This document shows, piece after piece, positions 25,115 to 33,575 of a stretch of 63,635 nt of DNA. Origin of the DNA: Oxalobacteraceae bacterium AB_14 (lineage in GTDB: Bacteria > Pseudomonadota > Gammaproteobacteria > Burkholderiales > Burkholderiaceae_D); the NCBI GenBank assembly GCA_000381565.1, contig KB906724.1, positions 2,654,190-2,717,824 on the forward strand, in the 5' to 3' direction. Under the pieces are notes generated by a model. It made no database searches. It worked only from the letters and a program-made list of their open reading frames with translations, and had not been told where the DNA came from. The translations under genes were made by a program, and so were the position numbers. How positions within the stretch are numbered: the stretch's first letter is position 1; each line of letters opens with the position of its first letter.

Positions 25115-27192
25115 GCGCTCGTCTATGTCCGTTGATACCAGATGCGTTTACAGAAGCGATAGACTGGAAGATTTTTTTTAACGTAGGTGAACAACGAACA
25201 ATAACGAACAATGAGAAGCGGGAGGTATTAGAACTGCGGTGTCAAACAAACTTGTTTTTTGGCTTCTTTTTGGACGGAACAAAGAATAACTACGTCTTGG
25301 GTGCGGCAGCAAAAAATCAATCCAATGTGGCGCGCCTATATGACTGCTTCCCTGGTCAGAGTGTCCCCGGGGTTTTGCCTGCAGACTCGGACTGGACGCT
25401 TAGACCAGATGACTACAAGCATTTTTTCAGGGTCTATGTGCCAGGCGTGGGTTCGCCGTTTGACGCTGTGAAAGATACAGGCAAGGGGAAGGATTTGACG
25501 ACGGGCGCGGGGTTCGGCGCTCGCGGGGAGGATCGTATCAAGTGGACATTGATTCAGGCGATAAACAATGTTCATCGCTATTTTCACGGTTCCCCGCTAC
25601 TCTCTCCTGACGAGACCCTATCGGAGATGGGGCGTATCGAATTGACGAGGTGGCAGCGGACGAAAATGCAGTCCCGCCACATTCAGAGCTATAGCGACGC
25701 AGAGAATCAGGGCAAAGATACCAAGGCGGTGTTTGAAGAGCTGTTGAAGCGCTTGCACTCACAGGTCTCGATTCATTGGCCAGACCCGGCCGCGTGTGAA
25801 CCGAAGAAGAAGGATCCAGCGCACGTTCAGAAGATCTACATCTCCATGTTCGGTTTTTCACGCGGTGCTGCGCAGGCGCGTGCTTTTGCCAATTGGTTGA
25901 TGAGCTTGTGCGAACTTGACGCTCGTCTCAGTGGCCGCGGCCATGCTCAAAGCCTGGGCGGATTTGAGGTGCAGTTCGATTTCCTAGGATTGTTTGATAC
26001 CGTGGCATCGGTGGGAATCGCCAATACGATGGGCGACAGTACTCTTCTTGGGCGATTTGACGGTCACGGCGCCTGGGCCGATGCAGAGGACAGCTTGCGC
26101 ATACAAGGGGGACTGCGATGCCTGCACCTAGTGTCGGCGCATGAGGTGCGTCGAAGTTTTCCGGTTGATTCCATTTCGATCGGACAGAGTACCCCTGCTA
26201 ATGCTGAGGAAATGATATTCCCTGGCGTGCACTCGGACTTGGGTTCCGGCTACTGTCCGAAGGAGCAAGGGCGCGGCGAAGACGAACTCGGATCAGATAT
26301 GCTGGCGCGTGTTCCGTTGCTTTACATGTATCACGAGGCACGACTGGCGGGTGTTCCATTGAAGTTGGATTTGGCTCCCCCCAAGGTTCAAGATAAATTT
26401 GAAATTTCACCTGCCACGATCAAGGCGGTAAATGACTACCTGGCCACATGCACTGTTACCAGTGGCACGCTGACCGACATCATGCGGGAGCAAGGGAAGA
26501 ATCAAATTCTGTGGCATTTGGCGCGGCGCGTAAACGGCCCGACGCCGTTGGAAAGGACCGACAGCTACAAGCGCGCCACTAATTTCGATAAGAACGATCT
26601 GCATAGCGCGAATCTGGAATTTGAGGAAGAAATCAAGGACTTTGAAGAGTGGTACGCAGGTAAAGGAAAAGGGTTCAAGCCGCAGAAGCAAAAGCCAGGT
26701 TTTGGAAATGACTACGAGCACGAATGGGAGGAGATCGCGACTTGGTGGAAAACCGCTCCGCCATTGTCGGACGCTGGATTGAACTTCTTTGATAATTACG
26801 TGCATGACTCGCATGCCTGGTTCAAGTTGAGTGACGACTATCCCGACAATGAACCTGAACTGCAGAAGAAATTGATTCAGTGGGAGCAAAAGCGCTTGAA
26901 TGCGCTTACTCAGAGCGAGGGTATGCGTGCTAGCAATGGCCGAGGTCACGGCGAATCTCAAAGCGTGCCACAGAGCGACGGCTTGACGCCAGATCAGCGC
27001 CGGGCTGCGCAGGAGTACGCTCAAACTAAACAGACGCCGATCATGTTGACGAGTGGACGTGAATCGAAAAAATTCTTGCTGTTGACGCTGCGTGGTGGCT
27101 ACCTTCGTTTTAGAAAAGTTTATGCAGGTGCAGATGGCATCCTTATTTCCAACAATGAGCGTCGTAGAGAGCCGGAAGCCAGTGCTGCTTAG
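25111..27192 (+). CDS. Tle1-type T6SS phospholipase effector (DUF2235)
   Basis: A 693-residue protein with an N-terminal/central DUF2235 alpha/beta-hydrolase domain. FFGFFLDGTKNNY opens the domain, the nucleophile elbow is GFSRGAAQAR (candidate Ser250), FLGLFDTVASVG offers candidate Asp296, and FPGVHSDLGSGY offers candidate His374. This is the Tle1 class, with the GxSxG-type motif, whose members cleave membrane phospholipids of rival cells. It has no signal peptide, as expected for VgrG-borne cargo. It overlaps the DUF3304 gene by 4 bp. The last 36 codons are repeated in diverged form at 29085-29195. Confidence 0.9.
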   Translation: MSARLCPLIPDAFTEAIDWKIFFNVGEQRTITNNEKREVLELRCQTNLFFGFFLDGTKNNYVLGAAAKNQSNVARLYDCFPGQSVPGVLPADSDWTLRPDDYKHFFRVYVPGVGSPFDAVKDTGKGKDLTTGAGFGARGEDRIKWTLIQAINNVHRYFHGSPLLSPDETLSEMGRIELTRWQRTKMQSRHIQSYSDAENQGKDTKAVFEELLKRLHSQVSIHWPDPAACEPKKKDPAHVQKIYISMFGFSRGAAQARAFANWLMSLCELDARLSGRGHAQSLGGFEVQFDFLGLFDTVASVGIANTMGDSTLLGRFDGHGAWADAEDSLRIQGGLRCLHLVSAHEVRRSFPVDSISIGQSTPANAEEMIFPGVHSDLGSGYCPKEQGRGEDELGSDMLARVPLLYMYHEARLAGVPLKLDLAPPKVQDKFEISPATIKAVNDYLATCTVTSGTLTDIMREQGKNQILWHLARRVNGPTPLERTDSYKRATNFDKNDLHSANLEFEEEIKDFEEWYAGKGKGFKPQKQKPGFGNDYEHEWEEIATWWKTAPPLSDAGLNFFDNYVHDSHAWFKLSDDYPDNEPELQKKLIQWEQKRLNALTQSEGMRASNGRGHGESQSVPQSDGLTPDQRRAAQEYAQTKQTPIMLTSGRESKKFLLLTLRGGYLRFRKVYAGADGILISNNERRREPEASAA

Positions 27193-27193
27193 T

Positions 27194-27355
27194 ATGCTGC
27201 CGCGAGCAAATCATTTTCTACTGGTTGTTTTAATGGTCGCACCGTCGACCGGCCTTCTGACTGCCTGTAATGCAAAGAATAGCCAGGATGTATTAGCGAG
27301 AGAAGAGTCGGGGCAGACGATGACTGCCAGTTCGTACAACTACACGAGGGTGTAA
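27194..27355 (+). pseudogene. Second DUF3304-type lipoprotein gene, truncated by IS256-family insertion
   Basis: The frame starts with ATG at 27194, one base after the effector stop. It encodes a lipoprotein leader with lipobox LTAC (Cys25) and then only 28 residues, ending TMTASSYNYTRV at a stop created inside the insertion sequence. Position, lipobox and the ASSYNYTR start of the mature part fit a DUF3304 immunity paralogue that lost the rest of its coding sequence. The 3' part is not found on the other side of the element, so a deletion accompanied or followed the insertion. Confidence 0.7.
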
Positions 27356-28695
27356 ATAATTTTGTGTAAACGGTCATTTGGCAGGACACTGCCGCCATCA
27401 AGGAGAAATAATGACCGTTGTAAAGCGTAACAAGCGGGCCAAGCCCGATCCAGAACTGCTCAAACTGGCCGACAGCCTGCTGGCCAACTACCAGAAGCCC
27501 GAGGACCTGATCGGTGAAAACGGCTTGCTCAAGCAGCTCACCAAGATGCTGGTGGAGCGCGCCCTGGAGGTAGAGATGACCGACCACCTGGGCCACAATA
27601 AGAGCGGCGAGGTGACCAACGGGACCGCCAATACCCGCAACGGCCATAGTACCAAAACCCTCAAGGGCGATTTCGGCGCGCTGCCGCTGGATGTTCCCCG
27701 CGACCGCCAAGGGACGTTCGAGCCGCAGATCGTCGTCAAGCACCAGACCCGCTGGACCGGCTTCGATGACAAAATCATCTCGCTCTACGCGCGCGGCCTG
27801 AGCGTGCGGGAGATTCAAGGCCATCTGGAGGAGATGTATGGCACCGAGGTGTCACCCACCCTCATCTCCAACGTCACGGACGCCGTCAGCGAGGATGTGA
27901 AGCTCTGGCAGGCTCGTCCGCTCGACGCCGTGTACCCGATCCTGTATCTCGACTGCATCCATGTCAAGGTGCGCGACAACGGCGCGGTGCGCACCAAGGC
28001 GGTCTACCTGGCCATCGGCGTCAACATGGAGGGCCACAAGGAGGTGCTGGGCCTGTGGATCTCCCAAACCGAGGGTGCCAAGTTCTGGTTGCAGGTCGTG
28101 ACCGAACTCAAAAATCGCGGCGTGCAGGACATCTTCATCGCCTGTGTCGACGGTTTGAAAGGCTTCCCTGAAGCCATCGAGGCAGTCTACCCACAGACCA
28201 CCGTTCAACTATGCATCGTCCACATGGTACGCAACAGCTTGAACTTCGTGCCCTGGAAAGCGCAGAAGGAAGTGGCCGCCGATTTGAAGCTGATTTACAG
28301 CGCGGCCACCGTCGACGAGGCTGAACTCAGGCTCGCGGAATTCGAGGAAAAATGGGATAAACAGTATAAACCAATAAGCCAGTCTTGGCGCCGCAACTGG
28401 GCCCGCGTCATACCGTTCTTCGACTACCCGCCGGAAATCCGCAAGGTGATTTACACCACGAACGCGATTGAATCGATTAATATGAGCCTGCGAAAAGTCA
28501 CCAAGGCCCGCAGTTCCTTCCCGACCGATGATGCAGTCAGCAAGTTGTTTTACCTCGCGCTGAACAACATCAGCAAGAAGTGGACGATGCCGATACGGGA
28601 CTGGAAAGCAGCGCTGAACCGCTTCGCCATCCAGTTTGAAGACCGGGTACCGCAGGCTTAAACGAAAACCCGTTTACACAGAATCCAGTACACCC
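27348..28695 (+). mobile_element. IS256-family insertion sequence
   Basis: About 1.35 kb bounded by imperfect 26-bp terminal inverted repeats, 27348-27373 and 28670-28695, matching at 21 of 26 positions and ending GGGTGTA. The inner TGTGTAAACGG is identical in both. One transposase gene fills it. The 8 bp flanking each end (CTACACGA and CCTGTGGA) do not match, so no target duplication is visible. That suggests adjacent deletion or recombination after insertion. Confidence 0.9.
27411..28661 (+). CDS. IS256-family transposase (Mutator type)
   Basis: A 416-residue transposase of normal length and intact. DDE residues can be placed in YLDCIHVKVRD, IACVDGLKGFPEAIEAV and the TTNAIESIN glutamate. 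Further family hallmarks are the ISLYARGLSVREIQGHLEEM segment and QLCIVHMVRNSL with the conserved histidine. The ATG at 27411 follows AGGAG by 5 bp. The element appears competent, since no stop or frameshift is seen. Confidence 0.96.
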   Translation: MTVVKRNKRAKPDPELLKLADSLLANYQKPEDLIGENGLLKQLTKMLVERALEVEMTDHLGHNKSGEVTNGTANTRNGHSTKTLKGDFGALPLDVPRDRQGTFEPQIVVKHQTRWTGFDDKIISLYARGLSVREIQGHLEEMYGTEVSPTLISNVTDAVSEDVKLWQARPLDAVYPILYLDCIHVKVRDNGAVRTKAVYLAIGVNMEGHKEVLGLWISQTEGAKFWLQVVTELKNRGVQDIFIACVDGLKGFPEAIEAVYPQTTVQLCIVHMVRNSLNFVPWKAQKEVAADLKLIYSAATVDEAELRLAEFEEKWDKQYKPISQSWRRNWARVIPFFDYPPEIRKVIYTTNAIESINMSLRKVTKARSSFPTDDAVSKLFYLALNNISKKWTMPIRDWKAALNRFAIQFEDRVPQA

Positions 28696-28866
28696 CCTGT
28701 GGAGGCCAGCCGCTGGTCGCGCAATCGCCAGTACTTCATGGGGAAGCGTGGCAAGAAATTTCTGTACTGGCGCTATGAGGGCGACCGTCCTGAAACGCAG
28801 GGGGCGAAAGAAGCCATGCTCATGCCCAAGGGGCAGCTGTCGCCGGACGGCACGGCGATCGCATAG
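28696..28866 (+). pseudogene. Unrecognised gene 3' fragment right of the IS256-family element
   Basis: Immediately after the right end of the element an open frame continues for 56 codons to TAG, reading VEASRWSRNRQYFMGKRGKK and ending GQLSPDGTAIA. It has no start of its own outside the element. Composition looks protein-like (basic and aromatic-rich), and the opposite frames are poor. I do not recognise the family. It is probably the 3' end of a gene whose 5' part was lost in the rearrangement that also removed the end of the second DUF3304 gene. Confidence 0.4.
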
Positions 28867-28950
28867 AACTGGGATTCCAGCACCGGCCGGCGGCCGCTTT
28901 ACATGACGCGTCGCCTCAGCCACGCGAAACGACTACAAAGAGCCATAGGT

Positions 28951-28980
28951 GGGAGTGTGATGCGATAGAATCGCACTCCC
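28951..28980. terminator. Hairpin, possible terminator of a lost minus-strand gene
   Basis: An 11-bp stem (28951-28961 with 28970-28980, one G-T mismatch) and an 8-nt loop. It lies just downstream of the minus-strand stop at 28988 and has no U tract. The stretch 28867-28950 on its other side shows nothing I can assign. Confidence 0.45.
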
Positions 28981-28987
28981 GTGGGCC

Positions 28988-29087
28988 TTAGTTGTTTAGT
29001 TTCTGGAATTTTCCGGTACTTTGAAGCTGATATTGCGGCTTTCCATCCTCATCGGTGCAAACATAGTCCTTGGTGATGATGCAGCTG
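28988..29087 (-). pseudogene. C-terminal remnant of an unknown minus-strand protein
   Basis: On the minus strand an open frame runs into TAA at 28990-28988 and reads CIITKDYVCTDEDGKPQYQL followed by QSTGKFQKLNN. It is bounded on the upstream side by plus-strand sequence that is homologous to the phospholipase 3' end, so it is cut at about 29085. Two cysteines and a hydrophilic tail suggest an exported protein, but I cannot name a family. The hairpin directly after its stop supports it being a former gene end. Confidence 0.4.
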
Positions 29088-29195
29088 ACGCTGCGTGGTG
29101 GATACCTTCGATTTAGAAAAGTTTATGCGGGCGCGGACAGCATCCTTATCTCCAACAATAAGCGTCGCACAGAGCCTGAAGCCAGTGCAGCTTAG
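29085..29195 (+). pseudogene. Duplicate 3' end of a Tle1-type phospholipase gene
   Basis: The plus strand encodes LTLRGGYLRFRKVYAGADSI followed by LISNNKRRTEPEASAA and a stop. This matches the C-terminus of the intact effector (ending at 27192) with a few substitutions, and the DNA is similar too. Nothing further upstream of the effector is present. It is the relic of a second, diverged effector gene, showing that the locus once held a tandem array of phospholipase/DUF3304 units. Confidence 0.85.
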
Positions 29196-29222
29196 TAAGG
29201 TAAATGGCTGATCCGGGGAGTG

Positions 29223-30347
29223 CTACTTGACGCGGCGCCTTGCCCACGCAACGGCCGAACTAAAACGGAGATGCAGCCAACAGGCAGCCCGGTTTCTTAT
29301 GCTTGTCCGCATCAGCAGCACGTGCGCGCGTTGCACGGTGACGTTGCTGGATTGGTAGCTGTGGCCCGGAGTACCGTAGCCGAGGTCGATGCACGTAAAT
29401 CGGTGATTGCACAGGTCTTCGATGGCCATGTGCAGTATCGTAGTTCCCACCGACAGATGATCGAGTGCATTGTCGTGAAAGATGTTGAACAGGTGCAGCG
29501 TGTCGTTTGATCGCAAGCCGAGTATCAACGCGCAGGGTTGGCCGCCGCAATCGATCTGGTAGCACAGCAGCATGCCGTGTTGCGCCAGTCCCTGCATTTC
29601 TTCTGCGGTCCATAGCTGAGCGCGATGCTCTGGCGTGATCAGCCTGGTCAACGCCTCCAGCATGGGCGCCAGTTTCTCCGGCCGTTCAATTCGATGCAAA
29701 TCCAGCCGACCGCCGCCGTGGTCGCGCAGTTGCCGTTGCTGCCGCTTGAGGTTGTATCGCCGCTTGGAGCCGAACTGTGCCATGAAGGCTTCAAAGCTGG
29801 CTGGCAAGGGAATCTGATGGCAGTCGCGCCAGTTGTTCAGCAAGTGCTTGTGATAGCCACGTACGTTGCCGATGCCGTCGCTTATGCTGCGCCACAGCTT
29901 GCTGTCCGATGGCAGCGATGTCAGCGAGATCGCGTGACATTTTGGGAACTGCTCCAGCAGGAATTTAAACAACAGATCCAGCAACCCCGGCTGTGCGGGC
30001 ATTAACGGCGCGCTGCCGAGGAGGACCACGCTGAATGCGGGCAGCGAACCGAAGCGCCAGCGGCCGGCGGCAAATTCGAAACGGTGACGCCGCAGCACCA
30101 AGGGCACCACGCCAATCACGGTTTTGCTGGCGCGTTCGATCACCGTGAACAACTGCGGCGGCGCGTGGCGCTTTGCCGTGCTGCGCAGATAGTCGAAGAA
30201 CTCCGGACTCTGATACACGCGATCGTGACTTTCGCTTTCGGCCAGCAGTTCGCGCCAGCGCCGCAGCAGGGCGTTGTCGCCGATACGGTCGCTGGCGTCT
30301 TCAATGAGGTAAGTATCGTTGGACATGGTCGCAAGACGATCCCACAT
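29223..30347 (-). CDS. FemAB/BioF2-like GNAT-family acyltransferase
   Basis: A 374-residue protein with a GNAT_6 (BioF2-like) domain in its C-terminal half: FMAQFGSKRRYNLKRQQRQL, then CALILGLRSNDTLHLFNIFHDNA and IDLGYGTPGHSYQSSN. The family includes cellulose- and capsule-linked acetyltransferases and FemAB-type aminoacyl transferases. The substrate cannot be told. The start is uncertain: ATG at 30347 or at 30326, neither with a good ribosome-binding site. It stands alone between the effector debris and the antiporter, so context gives no hint. Confidence 0.75.
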   Translation of the reverse strand: MWDRLATMSNDTYLIEDASDRIGDNALLRRWRELLAESESHDRVYQSPEFFDYLRSTAKRHAPPQLFTVIERASKTVIGVVPLVLRRHRFEFAAGRWRFGSLPAFSVVLLGSAPLMPAQPGLLDLLFKFLLEQFPKCHAISLTSLPSDSKLWRSISDGIGNVRGYHKHLLNNWRDCHQIPLPASFEAFMAQFGSKRRYNLKRQQRQLRDHGGGRLDLHRIERPEKLAPMLEALTRLITPEHRAQLWTAEEMQGLAQHGMLLCYQIDCGGQPCALILGLRSNDTLHLFNIFHDNALDHLSVGTTILHMAIEDLCNHRFTCIDLGYGTPGHSYQSSNVTVQRAHVLLMRTSIRNRAACWLHLRFSSAVAWARRRVK

Positions 30348-30387
30348 CCCGCGCCGCCGCTTCTTGATGCAGGTCGAAGCGATGCGA

Positions 30388-31689
30388 TCAGCGGCGCCGG
30401 CGCCACACTGTGTCCATCAAGGGCTTGACACTGAAGCCGTGCACCAGTATCGACAACATGATGACGAACAGCGCAATGCGCGTCAGCTGCGCCGCCAGTT
30501 CCGGCGCCAGGCCCGCTTCGATGGCGAACATCAGGTAATAGATCGAGCCGATGCCGCGCACGCCGAACCAGCCCGTCATGGCGCGCATGCGCAGGCTGGT
30601 GTCGCTGCCGATCAGGCCGGCGAAAACGCTGAGCGGACGGGCGATCACGAACAGGAACAAGGCCATCCACAAGGCGTCCCACTGCATGCTCTTCAACGAC
30701 AACATGCCGCCCAGCAGCAGCACCAGCGTCAGCTCGGACAGCCGCTCCAGATGCTCCTTGAACACCAGCGACCCGGTGCTGACGATGAGCGGCGCTTCGT
30801 GGGTTTCGCTGGTCTTGGCGGCTTCCGATTTGGCCGTGTCCGGTTCCATCAGGCCGTGGCGGTCCTTGGGTGCGCCGGCCAGCACCAGTTCGGTCTGGCG
30901 CAGGGCGAGCGCCGCGAAGAACACCGCCAAAAAGCCCGATGTCTTGCACAAAGTCGCCACGCCGTACACCATGGCGATCATGCCCAAGCCCACCAGGTCG
31001 TCCATGATTTCATGTTTGGGATCGCAAGCGCGCAGACGCCAGCTCAGCCGCGCCACCACAGCGCCGGCCGCCACGCCGATCAGCAGCGCGCCTGCCGTGG
31101 CCCACAACACGTCGACCAGCAGCCAGCGCAAGTGGTGCTCGCCGGTATCGACCACGCCCAGCATGCCGAGGCCGAGGATGACGAAAGGGAAGGCGCCGCC
31201 ATCGTTCATGCCGGCCTCGCAGGTGAGGGTGAAGCGCAGCTGGTCCTTGTCGCCGGCATGGCGCACCTGGACGTCGGTGGCCAGCACAGGATCGGTGGGC
31301 GCCAGGATGCCGCCGAGCAGCACAGCGGCTCCGGCCGGCAGGTGCAGCACGTAGTAGCCAAACAGCGCCACCAGCCCCACCGTCAGCGTCATCGACAGCC
31401 AGGCCAGCCGCAGCGGCGCGTCCCAGCGCTGGCGCTTGAACGGCACCGGCATCTTGATCCCGGCCGAGAAAAGCGAGATCAGCAACGCGATTTGGGTCAG
31501 CACTTCCAGCAAGGCCGATTGCAGCTTGGGATCGAAGCCGAAGATGTTGAGAACGGTCGGCCCCAGCAATATGCCCACGCCAAGGTAGACGATGGCGGAG
31601 GTGAAGGGCGATTTCGAAATCGTGGAGGCCGCCAGTCCGCGCGCCAGCATCAGGCCGCCGACGAGCAGGAACCATTGAGTAGTGTTCAC
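30388..31689 (-). CDS. NhaP-type Na+(K+)/H+ antiporter (CPA1 family)
   Basis: A 433-residue inner-membrane protein with about 12 hydrophobic segments. The CPA1 core motif is visible as GGILAPTDPVLATDVQV (ion-binding Asp), followed by LTCEAGMNDGGAFPFVILGL with the second conserved acidic pair. It exchanges monovalent cations for protons. The start is GTG at 31689, supported by AAGGAG five bases upstream. The protein lacks the large C-terminal cytoplasmic domain of longer CPA1 members. It ends 41 bp before the acetyltransferase start. Confidence 0.9.
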   Translation of the reverse strand: MNTTQWFLLVGGLMLARGLAASTISKSPFTSAIVYLGVGILLGPTVLNIFGFDPKLQSALLEVLTQIALLISLFSAGIKMPVPFKRQRWDAPLRLAWLSMTLTVGLVALFGYYVLHLPAGAAVLLGGILAPTDPVLATDVQVRHAGDKDQLRFTLTCEAGMNDGGAFPFVILGLGMLGVVDTGEHHLRWLLVDVLWATAGALLIGVAAGAVVARLSWRLRACDPKHEIMDDLVGLGMIAMVYGVATLCKTSGFLAVFFAALALRQTELVLAGAPKDRHGLMEPDTAKSEAAKTSETHEAPLIVSTGSLVFKEHLERLSELTLVLLLGGMLSLKSMQWDALWMALFLFVIARPLSVFAGLIGSDTSLRMRAMTGWFGVRGIGSIYYLMFAIEAGLAPELAAQLTRIALFVIMLSILVHGFSVKPLMDTVWRRRR

Positions 31690-31789
31690 ACGCTCTCCTT
31701 CGCAGTGACGAGTCAGATGCTAGGCGGGTTTCGTGCTGCGGTCTGTGGGGTAGAGCACCCTGCGCGGAGCGGCAGGACAGGGAAGGGCG

Positions 31790-31814
31790 CCGACGAGGCA
31801 CACGGCCTCGCCGG
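31790..31814. terminator. Hairpin downstream of the amino-acid permease
   Basis: A 10-bp stem (31790-31799 with 31805-31814, one mismatch) and a 5-nt loop, 13 bp after the permease stop. It has no T tract on either strand, so it may act only as an RNA end-stabilising structure. Confidence 0.5.
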
Positions 31815-31827
31815 GCTAACAGCAGGT

Positions 31828-33216
31828 TTAATTCAGCAGCGAACGCTTACGTGCATAGCCGAAGTAGATGGCCAGGCCGATCGCCAGCCAGATCACGAAG
31901 GCGACCCAGGTGAACCAGCTCAGGTAGGTCATCAGCATGACGCAGAAGATCACGGCCAGGCCCGGAATCACCGGCACGCCAGGGCAGCGGAACGCGCGCT
32001 TGAGGTCGGGACGCGTCTTGCGCAGGATGACCACGGCGATCGAGACCAGGCTGAAGGCGGCCAGCGTGCCGATGTTGATCAGCTCGGTCAGCACGTTCAG
32101 CGGCACCACGGCGGCGATCAGGCCGAACACGATGCCGACCAGCCAGGTGGCGAAGAACGGCGTGTGGAAGCGTGGATGCACGGTCGACAGGCGCTTAGGC
32201 AGCAGGCCGTCGCGCGACATGGCGAAGATGATGCGGGTCTGGCCGTAGGCCATCACCAGGATCACGGTGGTCATGCCGAGAATGGCGCCCAGGTTGACGA
32301 AGCCGGCAAACCATTTTTCACCGGCCACTTCCAACGCCAGCGACACCGGATGGTCGATGCCCAGGAACTGCTTGTAGGGCACGATGCCGGTCATGATGGC
32401 CGAAACGATCACATACAGCACGGTGCAGACGGCCAGCGAGCCGATGATGCCGATCGGCAGGTCGCGCGATGGACGCTTGACTTCCTCGGCGGCCGAGGTC
32501 ACCGCATCGAAGCCGATGAAGGCGAAGAACACCAGCGCCGCGGCGCTCAGCATGCCGTTGTAGCCAAACGGCAAGAACGGTTTCCAGTTGGCCGGCTCGA
32601 CGTGGCGTGCGCCGACCACGATGAACAGTATCACCACACCGATCTTGATGGCGACCATGATGTTGTTCAGGCGGGCCGATTCACGCACGCCCCAGCTCAG
32701 CATGGCGGTCAGGATCATCATGATGCAAAAAGCAGGCAGGTTGATCAGCGTATGCACGCCGGGCAGCGCGCCGGGCGCGGCCGAGAGCGCGACCGGCAGG
32801 TTGATGCCGAAGCCGGCGATCAGCGACTGGAAGTAGCCGGACCAGCCGACCGACACGGCCGAGGTGGCCAGGCCGTATTCCAGCAGCAAGTCCCAGCCTA
32901 TCATCCAGGCGGCCAGTTCGCCCAGGGTGGCGTAGGTGTAGGTGTAGATGGAGCCGGCCACCGGTACGGTGGAGGCGAATTCGGCGTAGCAGAGGGCGGC
33001 GAAGCCGCAGGCGACCGCGGCAACCACGAAGGACAGGGTCAGCGCCGGACCGGCCGTCACCGCGCCGGTGCCCGTCAGGACGAAAATACCGGTGCCGACA
33101 ATGGCGCCGATGCCCATGAGAATGAGGTCGAAAGGACCGAGTACTTTCGCCAGGCCGCCGGGTTTGCGGCTGTTGGCGATCATATCGTCCAGGTTCTTAG
33201 TGCGAAAAAGGCTCAA
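31828..33216 (-). CDS. APC-superfamily amino acid permease (cationic amino acid transporter type)
   Basis: A 462-residue transporter with 12 predicted membrane helices. The first helices contain LILMGIGAIVGTGIFVLTG, the unwound substrate-binding GAIVGTGIF motif of APC transporters, and the FAFIGFDAVTSAAEEVKRPS segment is typical of the CAT/YhdG group. Arginine, lysine or other amino acids are possible substrates and cannot be fixed from sequence. The start is TTG at 33216 with GGAG five bases upstream. It is a single gene. Confidence 0.9.
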   Translation of the reverse strand: MSLFRTKNLDDMIANSRKPGGLAKVLGPFDLILMGIGAIVGTGIFVLTGTGAVTAGPALTLSFVVAAVACGFAALCYAEFASTVPVAGSIYTYTYATLGELAAWMIGWDLLLEYGLATSAVSVGWSGYFQSLIAGFGINLPVALSAAPGALPGVHTLINLPAFCIMMILTAMLSWGVRESARLNNIMVAIKIGVVILFIVVGARHVEPANWKPFLPFGYNGMLSAAALVFFAFIGFDAVTSAAEEVKRPSRDLPIGIIGSLAVCTVLYVIVSAIMTGIVPYKQFLGIDHPVSLALEVAGEKWFAGFVNLGAILGMTTVILVMAYGQTRIIFAMSRDGLLPKRLSTVHPRFHTPFFATWLVGIVFGLIAAVVPLNVLTELINIGTLAAFSLVSIAVVILRKTRPDLKRAFRCPGVPVIPGLAVIFCVMLMTYLSWFTWVAFVIWLAIGLAIYFGYARKRSLLN

Positions 33217-33321
33217 AATGGCTCCAGTTTTATTTTGGTTATCTCCGTACCCGAGTCTGTGCCTTGTGGGCGCTCGGGCGACGGCAAATAATACAGTAAG
33301 TTTCCGGCTATGCCGAGAGCG

Positions 33322-33567
33322 TTATGTTGTTAATAACGATGAGATATATAGCAGGAAACGATCCTCCAACTTGCCCAGGTCCAGGCCGGTGATCTCGCCG
33401 ACGCGGCGCAGCCGGTAATCCAGCGTATCGCGCTGCAGGTGCAGGGCTTAGGCGGTGGCGGCCGGGTGACCGTCGTGTTCAAACCACACATTGAGCGTGC
33501 ATTGCAGCAACTCCTTGTTTTTATCCTGCGCCTTCAAGCCGACTCGCTGGGCCAGATCGCCGGCGGA
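33322..33567 (-). pseudogene. CdaR/PucR-family sugar-diacid regulator, C-terminal remnant with an internal stop
   Basis: The minus strand encodes the C-terminal PucR helix-turn-helix: KNKELLQCTLNVWFEHDGHP, then ATA, a stop at 33450-33448, and ALHLQRDTLDYRLRRVGEIT with GLDLGKLEDRFLLYIS. The HLHRNTLxYRLxRIxExTGLDL pattern is the family signature, here with degenerate residues. No N-terminal CdaR domain is present. CdaR controls glycerate and galactarate/glucarate catabolism in enterobacteria, and the intact neighbour at 33672 is a glycerate kinase. This looks like its decayed regulator. Confidence 0.8.
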
Positions 33568-33575
33568 GCACCGAC

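Noticed and set aside
27348..28695. 8-bp target duplication for the IS256-family element
   Set aside because: CTACACGA on the left and CCTGTGGA on the right do not match in any shift I tried.
30319..33291. 990-codon open frame on the plus strand opposite the antiporter and permease
   Set aside because: His/Gln/Asp-rich low-complexity translation antisense to two real transporters; no start context and no domain.
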